Shown in pieces: positions 23,610 to 35,589 of a stretch of DNA of 64,000 nucleotides. The notes beneath the pieces are model-generated. The model searched no databases. It saw nothing but the letters and a program-made list of their open reading frames with translations, and was not told where the DNA came from. The stretch's first letter is position 1. Each line of letters begins with the position of its first letter. Source of the DNA: Dryococelus australis (lineage: Eukaryota; Arthropoda; Insecta; Phasmatodea; Phasmatidae); assembly GCA_029891345.1 (NCBI GenBank), contig CM056994.1, forward strand, positions 142,064,457 through 142,128,456, given 5' to 3'. The position numbers and the translations under genes were made by a program.

Positions 23610-25268
23610 AATGCAAATATCTTCGGTCTACTTTCCGAAGGACCTTACTTCCTGTTAGTTTATATGTTTGTATGTGTGCTATTATGTGTGACTATGTGTG
23701 TGTGTGGCGTGTATGTCCCCCTTTTCCATTTTTGAAGGCATCGACCATATTTCACCAAACACGGTACACATGTAATACTCAGTAAGGACACATGACTTTA
23801 CAATCTTCGACTACGTCGGGCATTTTCTTTCAAAATTACGGATATTTTAATATTTAGAGTTTAATATCATATGTCGGGAACAGTTCAACCGTTTTAAACC
23901 AAATATTGTATGCTGGCAGAGCACCAAATAAGCATTACATTTTGAGATTGAAATAGTTTTTGGTCACCCAGTTTGACAAATATCACCAAATGAAGAAAAA
24001 GAGATTTAACTTTATATATCAAAAAATATTAAATGAATTATTTCCCAATTTGGCAGGAACACAATAGAGTTACGGGTCATGCAATATTTTAGGTTTATCA
24101 TGTATATCTACTGCATCGTTTAAACAAATTCGACCAACTTTTGTATTCTGAAAGTATCTATCACATATATCTATATAACTACTTTTGTTGGCCATTAAAA
24201 AAATATACCACCATATGAATAAATAAAGTTATTATATCATATTTTAAGAAGTAATCAACCTATTACTGCCATATTCGGTAAACAAGTAATACTAAGGCAG
24301 ATGATGTTATGTTTTATGTTTTTAGCTTGTCAGAAATTTATTTTTATGATGGCCGTATAGCCAATTTTAGCTTGAATGCCCCATCGTCAAAACCATTAAA
24401 ACAATTCCAACTTAAATTTGTACGCTTTCTGTACACTTTACAACAATTATTTTTATCTTCATGGAGCATCTTTTAATATCCATTTTGTAAGATATCGCCA
24501 CGCAAATATATAAAGTTTTTTTGTCATAACTCGGGAAACAATTGATCGATTCCTACGAAATTTGACTAACAAATAATATTGCAGCAGGTGCAGTAAACTG
24601 GTATGTTTTAAGTAGGTCAGCACTTATTTTCTAAATAGTGGCTATACATTTTTTTTATCTCACTATATTTTATAAACGAAACAAATTGCAATTTAACTTT
24701 GTATGTTGGCAGCACCTATTGAAACCATACAAATTTAATGGAAAGCAACAGTTCCACAAATAAAAATAAAATTTTTAGCTCATATCTCCGGAAAAAATCA
24801 ACCCATTCTTACAAAATTTTGCGAGGATATTGTATATTGATAGCCCATATTAATATACGTATATTTTAAAGTATGACATACTTATAATAAGAATGGCGTC
24901 TATAAAACCATTGGTATTTTATGTGCTATCTCTACGGAACTATGTAATCAATTTTAACTTAAATTTATAGTTTGGCAGTATACAAATATTGAATATGCTA
25001 CTGCAATGCGTCTTTGCCCTCCATTTATAAAGATCGCCAAATGAAAACTAAAGAGGTTTAATGCCATATCTAAAGGACCAATTTAACTAGTTACACTGGA
25101 AAATTCCAACTAATATTTACAACGTTGTGCACACCATAAGCGCTATAGAAGTCTATTTAAACTTTCATGATTTAAATGGGTCACAAAAGATGCTTAAAAT
25201 GGCAGCTTCATAGTTTATTTAGGTAAGTTTGTCAAACAATTTAAACAAATTCAACCAACATTTGAATG
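23610..25268 (-). mobile_element. Dispersed ~280-bp-unit family, copy 2, reversed
   Basis: Begins with CTACTTTCCGAAGGACC near 23627, the reverse complement of the family's terminal hairpin, followed by GTGTGTGTG simple sequence. Reversed units with TTCATATTTAAA-like, AAATTTGxxxxAACA and GTTTAAACAAATTC phrases follow. It runs up to the TIR element at 25270 and appears to continue on its other side (27713-27960). Copies 1 and 2 therefore lie tail to tail. Confidence 0.5.
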
Positions 25269-25269
25269 T

Positions 25270-27712
25270 AGAGAAGTATTGATCTGGATGACATGGGCAC
25301 AACGGGATGGGGATCGGAGCCGTAGCCGCCCGGCCGCCATCTTGTTATGTCACCGTCCACCAATTTTCCTCTTTTTCCCTCAAAATTACCTTTTCCCCAA
25401 CAAAATCGACAAAAGGGCCATAAAAATGTTCCTTTTTCCTTAAAAATATCCCTGTTTTTCAAAAAATTTATATTATTTCCCTCAAAACAAGTAAGAAGCC
25501 CCCGAAAACGGCGGAAGCCCCTCTCGTGCAAAAACAATTCCATGAAATCAAAATTTTCGTCAATTTAGTTAATTTGGGGGGCTTCCTTCGGACCTACAGA
25601 TTAGTGGTGGTCATAATGGTTTTATAGGTTTACCCAATGTCAAATAGGATAGGACTGAGACCTAATCACAAGCCAACTTGCATCCACATTGTATGCAGAT
25701 GACCTTTGGACCATACCATGACCTTTTACAGATGACCTTGACCTTGGAAATGAAAAATCTCAAAAATCTCAAAAAATAAAAAAAATTACGAAATTTCGAA
25801 AAAAAAAAAAATTTTAATGTTATATATATTTAAATATTATTCTTATTTATTATTAAAATTATTAAAAATGGGGTCAATGGGTTCAATGTGCTCATGGGGA
25901 AATAGGTAAATGGGTCAGTGGGTCATGGGTCATTGGGTCAGTCTTCTAAGGGGGGCGGTCTGACAACAGGAGTCAGTTGTCTACTTTAAGTGCGACCCTG
26001 ATTTATAGGTGAGTGACGAACTTGTCGGGAAGAAACTGTTAAAGTTATAACTGCATGGTAATGTGATCAAGAAACTAGCATCTAAAGCCTGCCCACCTGT
26101 CTGTGTGTGATGTCGCATTGCTCGCATGTGATTAGTTATCTGCAATCATGTGTTAACGTGGTGATTGGCTGGTCGGTGTCTGCACGATGTTTTAATAGTG
26201 CAGTACGACTGGTTCAAAGTCAACATGACGCCATAGGGCTTGCAAACTTGTATATTATTAGCAGTATGGAGGTAAGCTGAGAGGTTTAGTTTGACAGCAG
26301 CTGTGTAGAAGACGGATCGTCTGGACTAGCTTCTGCCTGTTCACATATTTTTTTCTCGATTTCATGATTTTAGGTCATTCAATGTCATGGGGTTAAGTCA
26401 AGGTAGTCTGCATCTAATACGGTGGTGGTAGTCTATAATGTAATATGTTAGTCGACATTTATAGGTTTTTACTTTCAAGGCCAGTCAAGGTCATTGGGTT
26501 AAGGTCGAGGTGGTCTGCTTATAATATGGCGGTGGAAGTCTGTAATGTATTATGCTTGTTGACATTTATGTATTTTTATCGAATTTTTATTTTCAAGGTC
26601 ATTCAAGGTCATGGGGTTAAGGTCGAGGTAGTCTGCATCAAACAGGGCAGTTGTTGTCTGTAATGTACTATGCTTGCTGACTTTCATGCATTTTCTGGAA
26701 TTTTTGTTTTCAATGTCATTAAAGCTAATGGGATCAAGGTCGAGTAAGTCTGCATCTAACATGTGGGTACTAGTCTGTAATGTATTATGTTTGCTGACTT
26801 TTGTGCATTTTCCCTCGAGTTTTGGTTTTCAAGGTCATTCAGGGTCATAGAGTTAATGTCATGGTCATGGGCTTCAATATGGCGAATGGTTGATGACTAC
26901 CAAGATTGTGGTCGCCTACCAAGATGGTGGCCTCCAGTAATGTATAAACAAATGGCAAATGAAAGACACATATGGTGTCCTCCACTAACATATAAACAAA
27001 GATGGCTGCCTTCAGTAGCATGTAAACAAATGACGAACGAAAAGATCAAGATGGCGGAATGAGTATAGATGAGGGGAGTGGGTGCGAGGGAGTCAGTCGT
27101 CTGCTGAGCATTGTGCTGGGGGGACCTTCGGAAATGCCGGTTTAAAAAAATTAACAATTTTTGAAATAATTCTTAATAATTAATTTTAAGAAAATTTTAA
27201 ATTAAGTTTTAATAATAAATATTTTGGTAAGTTTTATTTATTTTTTGTGAATTTTTATATATTTTTATTTATTCATTTTTAAGGTCAAATGTCAAGGTCA
27301 TGGGTGAAAAGTCGTGGTCGGTGTCAAAGGTCATTTGCATACAAAATGGATGCAAGATAGCTGATGCATAGGTCTGAGTCGCATCCTCTATACCTTGTAT
27401 CGATTTGGCATATGGTATGCCCATAAAACCAATATGACCACCACTAATCTGTAGGTCCGAAGGAAGCTACCCAAATTAATAAAATTTACGAAAGTTGGAT
27501 TTCAGAGGCTTGTTTTTGCAGGAGGTAGGCCTCTACCGTTTTTAGGGGCTTCTAACTTTTTTGAGGGAAAAAAGAGAAATTTTTAGGGTGTTTTGGTTGA
27601 TTTTGAAGTAAAAAGGAAAATTAATGGCGGAAGGTGACGTAACAAGATGGCGGCCGACTGGCTCCTGCTCCGATCCCCAATCCCGTTGTGTTAGAATCAT
27701 CCAAATCCTACT
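25270..27712. mobile_element. DNA transposon with ~450-bp terminal inverted repeats
   Basis: Positions 25270-25757 and 27262-27712 are inverted copies. Matching stretches include CACAACGGGAT, GGGGATCGGAGC, GGCCGCCATCTTGTTA, CTTCCTTCGGACCTACAGAT and TAGTGGTGGTCATA. They extend to TATGCAGATGACCTTTG against TATGCAAATGACCTTTG. The element is about 2.44 kb with no transposase. Its middle holds ~115-bp tandem repeats and AAGATGG phrases. Flanks TAGAGAAGTAT (left) and TAGAGAGTAT (right) may be a decayed target duplication of about 10 bp, which with long TIRs would suggest a Mutator-like origin. The duplication is weak. Confidence 0.8.
26372..26880 (+). repeat. Tandem repeat, period about 115 bp, rich in AAGGTCA
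   Basis: Five units start near 26372, 26476, 26594, 26711 and 26830. Each has a CAAGGTCATTCAAGGTCA-like opening, GGGTTAAGGTCGAGGT, AGTCTGCATCTAA, GTCTGTAATGTATTATG and TGACATTTATGxATTTT. The short frames at 26445-26762 on both strands are by-products. Confidence 0.85.
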
Positions 27713-27960
27713 ACTTAGAGAGTATACAATAGAAGCATAGTATGGAATGCCTCTTCAGAAATTTTGACGATAACATTAAGTATGAAAATAAAGTTTTTCG
27801 TGCCATACCTGAGGGACTAACCATTCGATTTCCACTAAATTCTTCACACTCTTAGCCCTATATAAGGCAATGTAAACTTACAAGTTTCAAATTGCTCAAT
27901 CACTTATGTTCAATGTGACGGTCCCGTAAAAATGTAGGTTAGTAAACCCTATTAACCGAA
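27713..27960 (-). mobile_element. Continuation of the reversed ~280-bp-unit repeat
   Basis: After the right TIR, phrases such as AGTATACAATAGAAGCATAG, CATACCTGAGGGACTAACCA and CCACTAAATTCTTCACA are like the reversed units before 25270. This supports insertion of the TIR element into that repeat. Confidence 0.4.
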
Positions 27961-27999
27961 ACATTATACTGATTATATCTGAAGTTGATACTCCGAATC

Positions 28000-28080
28000 C
28001 GACCTCTGCTAGTGGATTGCACGATAGCTTATCTATTGTATGTAGTTCTCTGGGTTAAAGTCCCTGTCAAGGCTTGTGAC
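28000..28080 (+). repeat. tRNA-derived SINE head, degraded
   Basis: CTGCTAGTGGATTGCACG (about 28006) resembles a tRNA A-box, and GGGTTAAAGTCCC (about 28052) a B-box, at roughly tRNA spacing. The tRNA fold is not intact. A pol III-derived SINE head is the likeliest reading. Confidence 0.35.
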
Positions 28081-29289
28081 TATTTGTAATTTCTTCACTA
28101 CTCTTGGAAAAGTTTCTGGTTTCATTTGTAATATAATTGCTTTCACAGAGAAGTCAAGACTTACCTTCCAACACAGATTTTAAGAACATATTTAAAAATT
28201 AATGGCACCCATCTTGAGGAAAGTAGGGTAATTATTTATCTCCGTTACTTCTTCTTTATAATACAAACATACGACAAAACACACGAAACTAACAACTAAA
28301 ATAAGTACAGAAAGTTGCAATGCACAAAACCACTGTTAGATAACAAAATATATTCACGAAAATATGTAAACCTTATTCATTACTATTTAAATGAATTTCT
28401 GTGCAATTTTCAAACTAATTAAGGGATAACACTACAGCATTTACATTGCCAAGACTTATAAAGTGAAGAAATTTGGGCGGCTCTTAATATCGAAGTCTTG
28501 AGAGCCGAAACAAGACTTTTTAATGATATCAATTTAATATAGATGTTCATCTTATATTCGTTTATTTTTAAAATTCTCTCATATGGGCATATATGATAGA
28601 AAGGACAAAACAGCAATTTTTTACTATACATATTATAATGTTATCAATTGGAGATGTGCCAAGGGTAAGTATCGTCATTTGAGAGAGGAATTCAATATTT
28701 TATAGAGAATGTAAGCCATAATTTAGTGGAAAATTCCACGAGATAAACATGGACTATCACATGTGTGAGAAAGTGAAGGAAATGTGCTACAACTGGCAGG
28801 GATTTAGAAGCATAGAAAGGGGGAGGGGTGAAAGTAATAACAGAATAAAATAAATGAACACGCCCCAAGGAGCAGCTGGAGCGCAGCTCGCACCAGCTTC
28901 CGAGCTGCGCACGAAGGTCGCACGACTGCGCCACTCGGGACCTCCAACTGTGTGTTGCCCACACAGCTCACATCACCGCCCTTGCGGGCTGGATAATCTC
29001 TAGCCGCCATCGTTTAACCATGCCGTCCCCACTCACACGTGCTCCTTTAATGAAGCCAGCTTGACAAACTCCCACCCTTATGGAGGACAGACGTCAGTAA
29101 CAGGCTACGCCAGGGCTACTCGTTTTAATATTAGGAAAATGTAGCATGTTGCGAGCGATGGCGCTAGCCAGAGAGGGGCCCAGTGGCCATTGTGAAACGC
29201 AGTATGTTAAAACAGAGACAATATTTATCAAAGTTACAGAAAAACCGAATGATACATGTCTGCCGTTTGTGCTAACATGCACAACAGAA
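28081..29289. other. No supported gene; GC-rich patch at 28.86-29.04 kb
   Basis: The patch at about 28860-29040 has overlapping minus-strand frames and, on the minus strand, GAGTGGCGCAGTCG (near 28935), an A-box-like phrase. No B-box is in place, so I do not call a SINE. Confidence 0.3.
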
Positions 29290-29730
29290 TTATTTCTTAA
29301 ATATTACTCCAGTAAGATGACGTCCGTCCAGGTTCACATATTCACGCACTCGATGCAGCACGTTTTCTATAACCCGCAACAATGCTGCTGCCGGTATAGC
29401 GTGGGTGGATTGGAAAAACGCGACTTTGGAGGAATCCGCACAGGACATCATCGTAAACCGACAGATGGGCCGAGTGGGCAGCATGGGAATTCTCCAAAAC
29501 GCTAAATTATTCGATACTGGAAAATTGTTCGTTAAGTGTCCATTGACAGGCGATCGGTGTGTGCTGTAGCTCCATCTTGATGGAAATAAACGTTTGCAAG
29601 GTCGATGTTGAGGTCACATAATGCGCGGTATGCAGGTGACCACCGCTCCATACTTACTGACAATGGCATCACTCGCCGGACAAGTCTGGCCGTATCACGC
29701 CACACCCACCCTAGGAACACACGAGTACTA
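29290..29730 (-). pseudogene. mariner-like (IS630/Tc1) transposase, C-terminal relic
   Basis: Minus-strand frame 29532-29720 contains NVYFHQDGATAHT, the F.QDGA.AH motif around the second catalytic aspartate of mariner-type transposases. After a frameshift, frame 29290-29484 holds AIPAAALLRVIENVLHRV and GRHLTGVIFKK, the C-terminal signature of one arthropod mariner-like lineage. The third catalytic residue region (between about 29500 and 29440) is poorly preserved. The N-terminal DNA-binding part is missing, or unrecognisable, beyond 29730. A dead transposase fragment. Confidence 0.75.
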
Positions 29731-31085
29731 GGTGAGTCGAAATGGTAGGTGAACGCGGCGACATTCTGTATAAGGCACGGATGAGAGTAGGGCGAGTTTC
29801 TTCTACGTCACCGTCGCCTGCCGTCCTGCTGGGGCGAGTGTTCACTAGGCCACTGCAACCAGCAGCGACTTGCAAAAAGCACTCGAGTGATCCAACCACT
29901 AGACCTTCTGACTAGCAGAAATATATATCAGTGATAAGTGTGAGACAGTCAGGGTGTTGGTTGGGGTTCGATAAGTACCGAGCTTTTTAGAGCTATAATC
30001 GCTTACCGTAATCTGTTAAATGCTTTCATTGAATATTTAAAAAAATTATAGAGATATTAAAATACAAATATAGAGTGGAAACATAATATAAATAAATGTA
30101 ACAGAGATTCTTGTGTCATTATAAAGGGACCGATTGTCAGTTACTTAATTAATTTGCTTACTTGGTCAGCCCTTCCAAGTAGAGTAGACTATTACCAGTT
30201 AATCTGAGCACGCTTCTCCCTTCCTATCGTATGGCTCCCTTAAGGGACCATAACAGTGTTGGAGGCACCTAGTGATTGCACCCTCTTCTAGTATTAATTA
30301 TCAGAAAATGTTGCAGGCTTTGCTTTACTTTTTAGTGCGCATATGCATGTTTCATGACGTGTTGAAACAGGGATACTAACGTGTGCAGTGCTGTGTTTCT
30401 ATCAGTGTCAGCAACTACACGATAGACGTCACCTTGTAATAAATTGTGTTAATCAGTGAAGTATAAAGTCCGCACAGACAACAGTAGCATGCAGAATAGT
30501 ATCAGAAAGTAAATCATTGTGTGTAGTAGATACGTATATACGATTTTAATACGATCGTGTTATGTGTAAAAATATTTTTATTAGTTAAGACAAAAGTAAA
30601 CAGTTTTTAATATTAGCAAAGATATTATTTAATAGCGTTACATCAGAACTATCAGAAATAACGCACGCAGTAGAGCAACGAGAAACAATATATACATCAA
30701 CAATATTTAGTTCATTTATTTAAAAAATCAGGCAAACAGATAGAAGCTAATCCAAATTAATTTTCAGAATTAGACAGTCAATCTGCACGGCTAACAACGG
30801 GAATAGTAGCTAATATAATAGAAAAAGTTTTAATTTCCCCCAGGAACATGAGCAAACATACGATGATATAGGCAGCCCTAACAGCCGATATGAATATAGT
30901 GATATAGAATGCCAGCCTAGCTACATTAACACCCAATAACCACTTGCATACTACATTAATTTGAGCATGGAAAGTATGCAACAAACAATCACGGCAGAGA
31001 GAAAATGAGGGATGGATATAACTAATACAGTTAGCAAACAAGTTTAAGTAAACATTTTTTGTATTTTCGTAGACAAACAATTATG
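29731..31085. other. No supported gene
   Basis: Short frames at 29711-29899 and 30778-31080 (minus strand) show no recognisable domain. The left part may hold further eroded transposase DNA. Confidence 0.35.
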
Positions 31086-31089
31086 GACT

Positions 31090-32493
31090 AAAATGTATAT
31101 ATGGCTGCCATTTGGGTTATATTTGCGTCTGACCCTCTCAATGTTTCGCAGTTTACGTGACCTGCTTTAGTGATACTTGTTTGCCAAATTTGGTATAAAG
31201 CATTTAATTTTTCGAAGATATTACGCAAATTAAATATCCCATGTGATATTTTTTTTTTTTACGGCGGACAAAGGAGATTTTGTAAGGACACGTTTGCTGT
31301 TTGTAATATTAACATCCAGCATAAAAAGTTTCGTTGTAATTACATGGTTTCGACGATTTATCATATAAAACAAAAATAGCTATATGGCCGCCATTTTGAA
31401 AATAATTTCCTGACTTACCGAAAACACGTCAGTTTACGATACTTACCGCAGTACTTATTGTTTGCTATATTTGGTAAGAATAGCTCAATTGTTCGCGAGA
31501 TAAAACAAAAAAAATTTTTTTTTTTCGTGTGGCACTACCTTACATAATGGAGGATTAAAATACTCCGTTTAGGCACATTTGATTTTTTTTATATATACTC
31601 CCAACGTAGAATATTAAGTTGGAATTTATTAAATAGTTTCGAAGATATAGCGTATGCCAAAATAGTTAAATTACTGCAATTTTGAAAATAAGTGTCAAAT
31701 ATATTAAAAATTCTTATACAATTCCACTGCTGCAGTACTATCTGTTTGCCAAATTTGGTAGGGATCTGTCAATTATTTCCGAGATATTACACAAAGGCTT
31801 CATTAATTAATGTAGTGCTATATTACAAAATGGATTACAAAAGTGGATGTTGTACGGTTTTTATGATGCTTGTAATAGACAGAAGTCAGCGTAAAAAATT
31901 CGGTGGAAATAATTCAAAGAGAATAGTAATTATACCAAATAAACCTAAAATATTTGTATGACCATAATTTTGAAAATTATTAGCTAAAAAGTTTCAACTA
32001 CGTATTTTTACCTCACGTATCATAGTATTATTTACTTGCCAAATTCAGCAAAAACTGGCTTGTGTTGTTATCGAGAAATAACGTAATAACTTTATTTTTT
32101 CTTGTGGCACTATCTTTCAAAATTGCGGACAAACTACAAGATTCACCTTCGAATTTAATGGCTATACCTTGTGCTGGCAGCAGACAAAATTTGTTTTAAA
32201 TGGTAGACGTGACATAACTATCCGAGATATGACATATCGCCCTAAATTTGAAAATGGCCACCATTACGAAAGTAAGTACTCGGCACGGTCTAAAACTGTA
32301 AGTCAGGTGTTGTTACTTAGTAGAAAATATACGTGTACCGAGTTCGGTAAAATTATGTTTACGCTATCAAAAATTGAACAGGAAACACAGACACACACTC
32401 GCCTATACGTACATACACACAAACAAACACACACATACAGACTTACACGAAATTGATCTCGAAAGCCTTTCTTTCCTTCGGAAAGCAGGCTAG
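31090..32493 (+). mobile_element. Dispersed ~280-bp-unit family, copy 3, with hairpin and CTAG end
   Basis: The TTTGCCAAATTTGGTA phrase recurs near 31180, 31459 (altered), 31741 and 32032, a period of 280-290 bp. Each recurrence is followed by a CGAGATAT phrase and TGTGGCACTA then AATGGxGGA. The end carries ACACACACAAACAAACACA simple sequence, a perfect hairpin CTTTCCTTCGGAAAG at 32471-32485, then CAGG and CTAG at 32490-32493. A 3' hairpin before CTRR is the Helitron hallmark, and DINE-1-type Helitrons also carry internal repeats and a microsatellite. No protein is encoded. Confidence 0.65.
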
Positions 32494-32689
32494 AAAAAAT
32501 TGTGCGATAATGAAGGAAAAAGAAAGTTGACAAAGTTCCACCGGGCCAACTGTTGTCAGTAAAACTTAGTTACAAGATATGAAATCAAAGTCCCCGAAGT
32601 GACAAAGACTACTGATATTTAATAAATTGCAATGAACCTGATAGCAAAAAGCACAAATATTGATCCAATCAACGTTTCGTCATAAAAAT

Positions 32690-32790
32690 ATAAACTAGTT
32701 AATGTACGGACAGGGAATCGAAACCACGCTCTTCCAAATACGAATCAAGTGGTTTTTCTGTACTCCACCTCGCTTGGCATGTCATCGAAG
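32690..32790 (-). repeat. tRNA-derived SINE head, degraded
   Basis: On the minus strand, GCGAGGTGGAGTACAG (32772-32757) is followed by ACTTGATTCGTATTTGG and a B-box-like GGTTTCGATTCCC (32725-32713). The phrases GCGAGGTGG, CTxGATTCG and GGTTxGATTCC are in the order of an insect SINE family with a tRNA-like head. No intact cloverleaf. Confidence 0.5.
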
Positions 32791-32799
32791 AACGTATAT

Positions 32800-34004
32800 T
32801 TCTTTCTGTAATGAAACCAAAATTTGACGTTACTGGAAATTAATAAGCTGAACGTGAAGTGGTGATAAATAAGAGCAAATAACATTTTTCAAGACGACTC
32901 ATATAATACCAACTGACCTTTGTAGATATGGGTAAACCATGGTTTTTGACAATTTACCTTGTATGAAAAGGGTGAGAATCGTACGCCATTATTTCATCCA
33001 GGTGCAAGAAAATGGTCCTGTTGTGGCATTTTCACAGACAACTCTGCTAGCACACAAGACACATTTTCAGTTCTGAGAATAGTGGTTGGGTGACGAATTA
33101 TTCGCAGCACTTTTGTGACTGGCAGTTTACCTATGATGTTGGCTGAGCTTTTCTTCTTAAAGGTGGGGTTAATATAGTTCCAAGTATTACGCCTAGTCGT
33201 TGTTATACTTCGTCCCATAGTACTTTCAGTTATACCACATGGGTAAAATAGCGCCATTTAATGAGTAATTTTCATCTAATTTTGTTTTGGATTTGCACAC
33301 TTTTGGGTCTATTACGCTCAATGAAAATGGAGCTACTATTCAAATGTAAATTGAAAAGATATTTTTTTCTCTTTAAATAATGGAAAATTTTACCTATTAC
33401 AATGTAAAAAAAATTAAAAACAAGGTACCAGCCTGAACGAAATATTTAATTCGAAATTGCAAGAGTGTGTTTATACTAGACAAATAAGAATTTGAGAGCA
33501 GCAACTCAGTTAGTCATTTTCTTAACCTTAAAGGAATGAGTATTTTCTTTTGAAATACTTTTAGCTACAGTTAGTGAAACATAAAAATGTTTCCAACCAC
33601 ACAACTCTGGATACAGTTGTGTTCAAAACCCCGCAGACATTAAATATTCCAATATGTCTGATATTATAGAAAAGTGTGTAAAAAATATACATTTTTATAA
33701 AAAATATTTGACCCTATAAAGTTTATGCTTAAAACTAAAGCAAAACGAAGTCTTTGGTAGATGATCCTTGAAATGAAATCGAGACAACCATTACACACAA
33801 AAAAATTGCAATAGCTGAAGTTTCAATCATAAATAAACCTAGACGAAAATACGCCACGTGTTATCTGTGGTGCCAGGTGTTTTAATTTTTTTACGAAGGG
33901 AGTGTATGTGCTACAGAAGAAAAAAATTATACGTGAAAAGTGCATTCAAAGTTAGAAAAAATTTTCCTCTGTGGATTATAGCATCACAGTGAGCGGAATT
34001 ACCC
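32800..34004. other. No supported gene
   Basis: A minus-strand frame of 87 codons (32994-33257) is moderately long but has no recognisable domain. The remainder is AT-rich. Upstream coding sequence of the reverse transcriptase relic is not recognisable here. Confidence 0.35.
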
Positions 34005-34593
34005 CTAGGTGTAATATTAAGTGAAACTTTAACATGGAGAGAGCATGTCAATTGCATCTGTAGAACAACAAATGTCACTTTACATTGATTAAGAAGGCTT
34101 AAAGAATTTTTACCTTCGAAATTGATGAAAACCTTATCAAAATCATTAATAATTTCACGCTTTGATTATACCCATATAGTCTTCAGTGACCTGCATGAAG
34201 ATATAGCTCAGAGACTTCAGCGAATACAAAACAACTGTGTACGACTTATTTTTAATCTTAAAAAGAAAGACCATATCACCAAATACAGACATACTCTCTC
34301 ATGGCTTAATTTAAAAAAATCGACGATCAGTGCACAAGATCTGCTTGTTAAAGAGATTATTTTTTACAGAATGTCCTTGATACCTTTTGTCTCGTTTCTT
34401 ACCGCCCAATATATCAAACACTCGTTCTTTCAATAAACAAAAGCTTCTAGTACCAAAAGACAACTCATTTTTCGCTTCATCTTTCATCGTCACCGCAACC
34501 AAACTTTCGAATTTCTTACCTCAGGAAGCCAGAGATATAATTTCAATCACTACATTAAAAAAATTATGCGATATCAGCTTGCTCACGCTATAA
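34005..34593 (+). pseudogene. Non-LTR retrotransposon reverse transcriptase, C-terminal relic
   Basis: From 34005 one frame reads LGVILSETLTWREHV, the LGV.LD..LTW..H motif after the polymerase palm. After a stop near 34086 it continues as RFDYTHIVFSDL and RLQRIQNNCVRLIF, then HTLSWLNLKK. A second frame from 34387 gives the end, with TKLSNFLPQEARD resembling the F....LWN.LP..IR motif. These are C-terminal hallmarks of Jockey/CR1/L2-type elements. A stop and a frameshift inactivate it. The 5' part of the ORF is gone, as usual for 5'-truncated insertions. Confidence 0.82.
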
Positions 34594-35589
34594 ATATTTA
34601 AATGAACTAGAAATTTGGGTTTGATATAAGCAAACAAAATGTTTGTTGTGGAGGTTCCTCTTTTATAATACCTGTAACTTGTTTGCTTTCTGCTTCCTGC
34701 GACTCTAGTGATGTTTCTGATGCTTATGACACTGTTTAATTAATTAAATGTATAGTTAATGTATGTAGATGTGTGAATGAGCGTGTGCGAGTAGACGTAT
34801 TGATGTCTTATTTTATGTATATTTCTAGGTAGCTGATAATTTTAGACGCTTTATATTATAATTTTAAATGTCATACATAAATTAATTATTATGTCTTTTT
34901 CTTCTGTTTAATTAGTTATATTCTGTGATTTTCTGTCCTTCAGAAATCCTTAAAATATATTTAAGTTTTTGAACTTTTACTAGTCAATGTTATCTTTTAG
35001 TTCAATTTTAAAAATATTAAAATTATATGTATGTGGATATATATCAAGTTTGTAAATGGTTTTATGTGTGTATGTAAGTGTTAGTCGTGTGAGATCAAAA
35101 TTAAGGTTAATTTTATTTAATGTAAGTTGCTTTTATGTATTTCATGTAAGTCTCTTTCTAAGTATAAAGTAGGCATTAAGTTTTGTGTCATTGTTTAATT
35201 CTTTTTCTTTTAAAAAATTATTGTTATGTTTTACTATGGAAAGTGGTTAAGAGTAATAGAAGGTGATAATACCTTAACGTCATCATTGTCTCCATTTGTC
35301 CTTGTAATTGTTTAGATTTTTGTCTCTCATTAGATAAACTTATTACATTGTATATCTTATTAAATATTGTTTCGATCTTTACAGATAAATATATATCAGG
35401 AATATTTAAACTAAGTATGTTTTAAGATCTTTCAATTGAAAGCTACCATATATACACACACATACACACATATACACACCGGATGCATTAAAGATGTCTC
35501 TCTGACACAGGCATACACAAAAAGTGTGGCATTCTCTATCGAAAAATATAATAGAATTTATTAAATAGATGACCAATATACATCCATTG
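34594..35589. other. AT-rich, possible 3' UTR of the non-LTR element, no gene
   Basis: AT-rich sequence after the reverse transcriptase frame with no poly(A) end that can be fixed. A CA-type microsatellite lies at about 35452-35480. Confidence 0.4.

Noticed and set aside
28860..29040. tRNA/SINE head from GAGTGGCGCAGTCG
   Set aside because: The B-box is missing at the expected distance.
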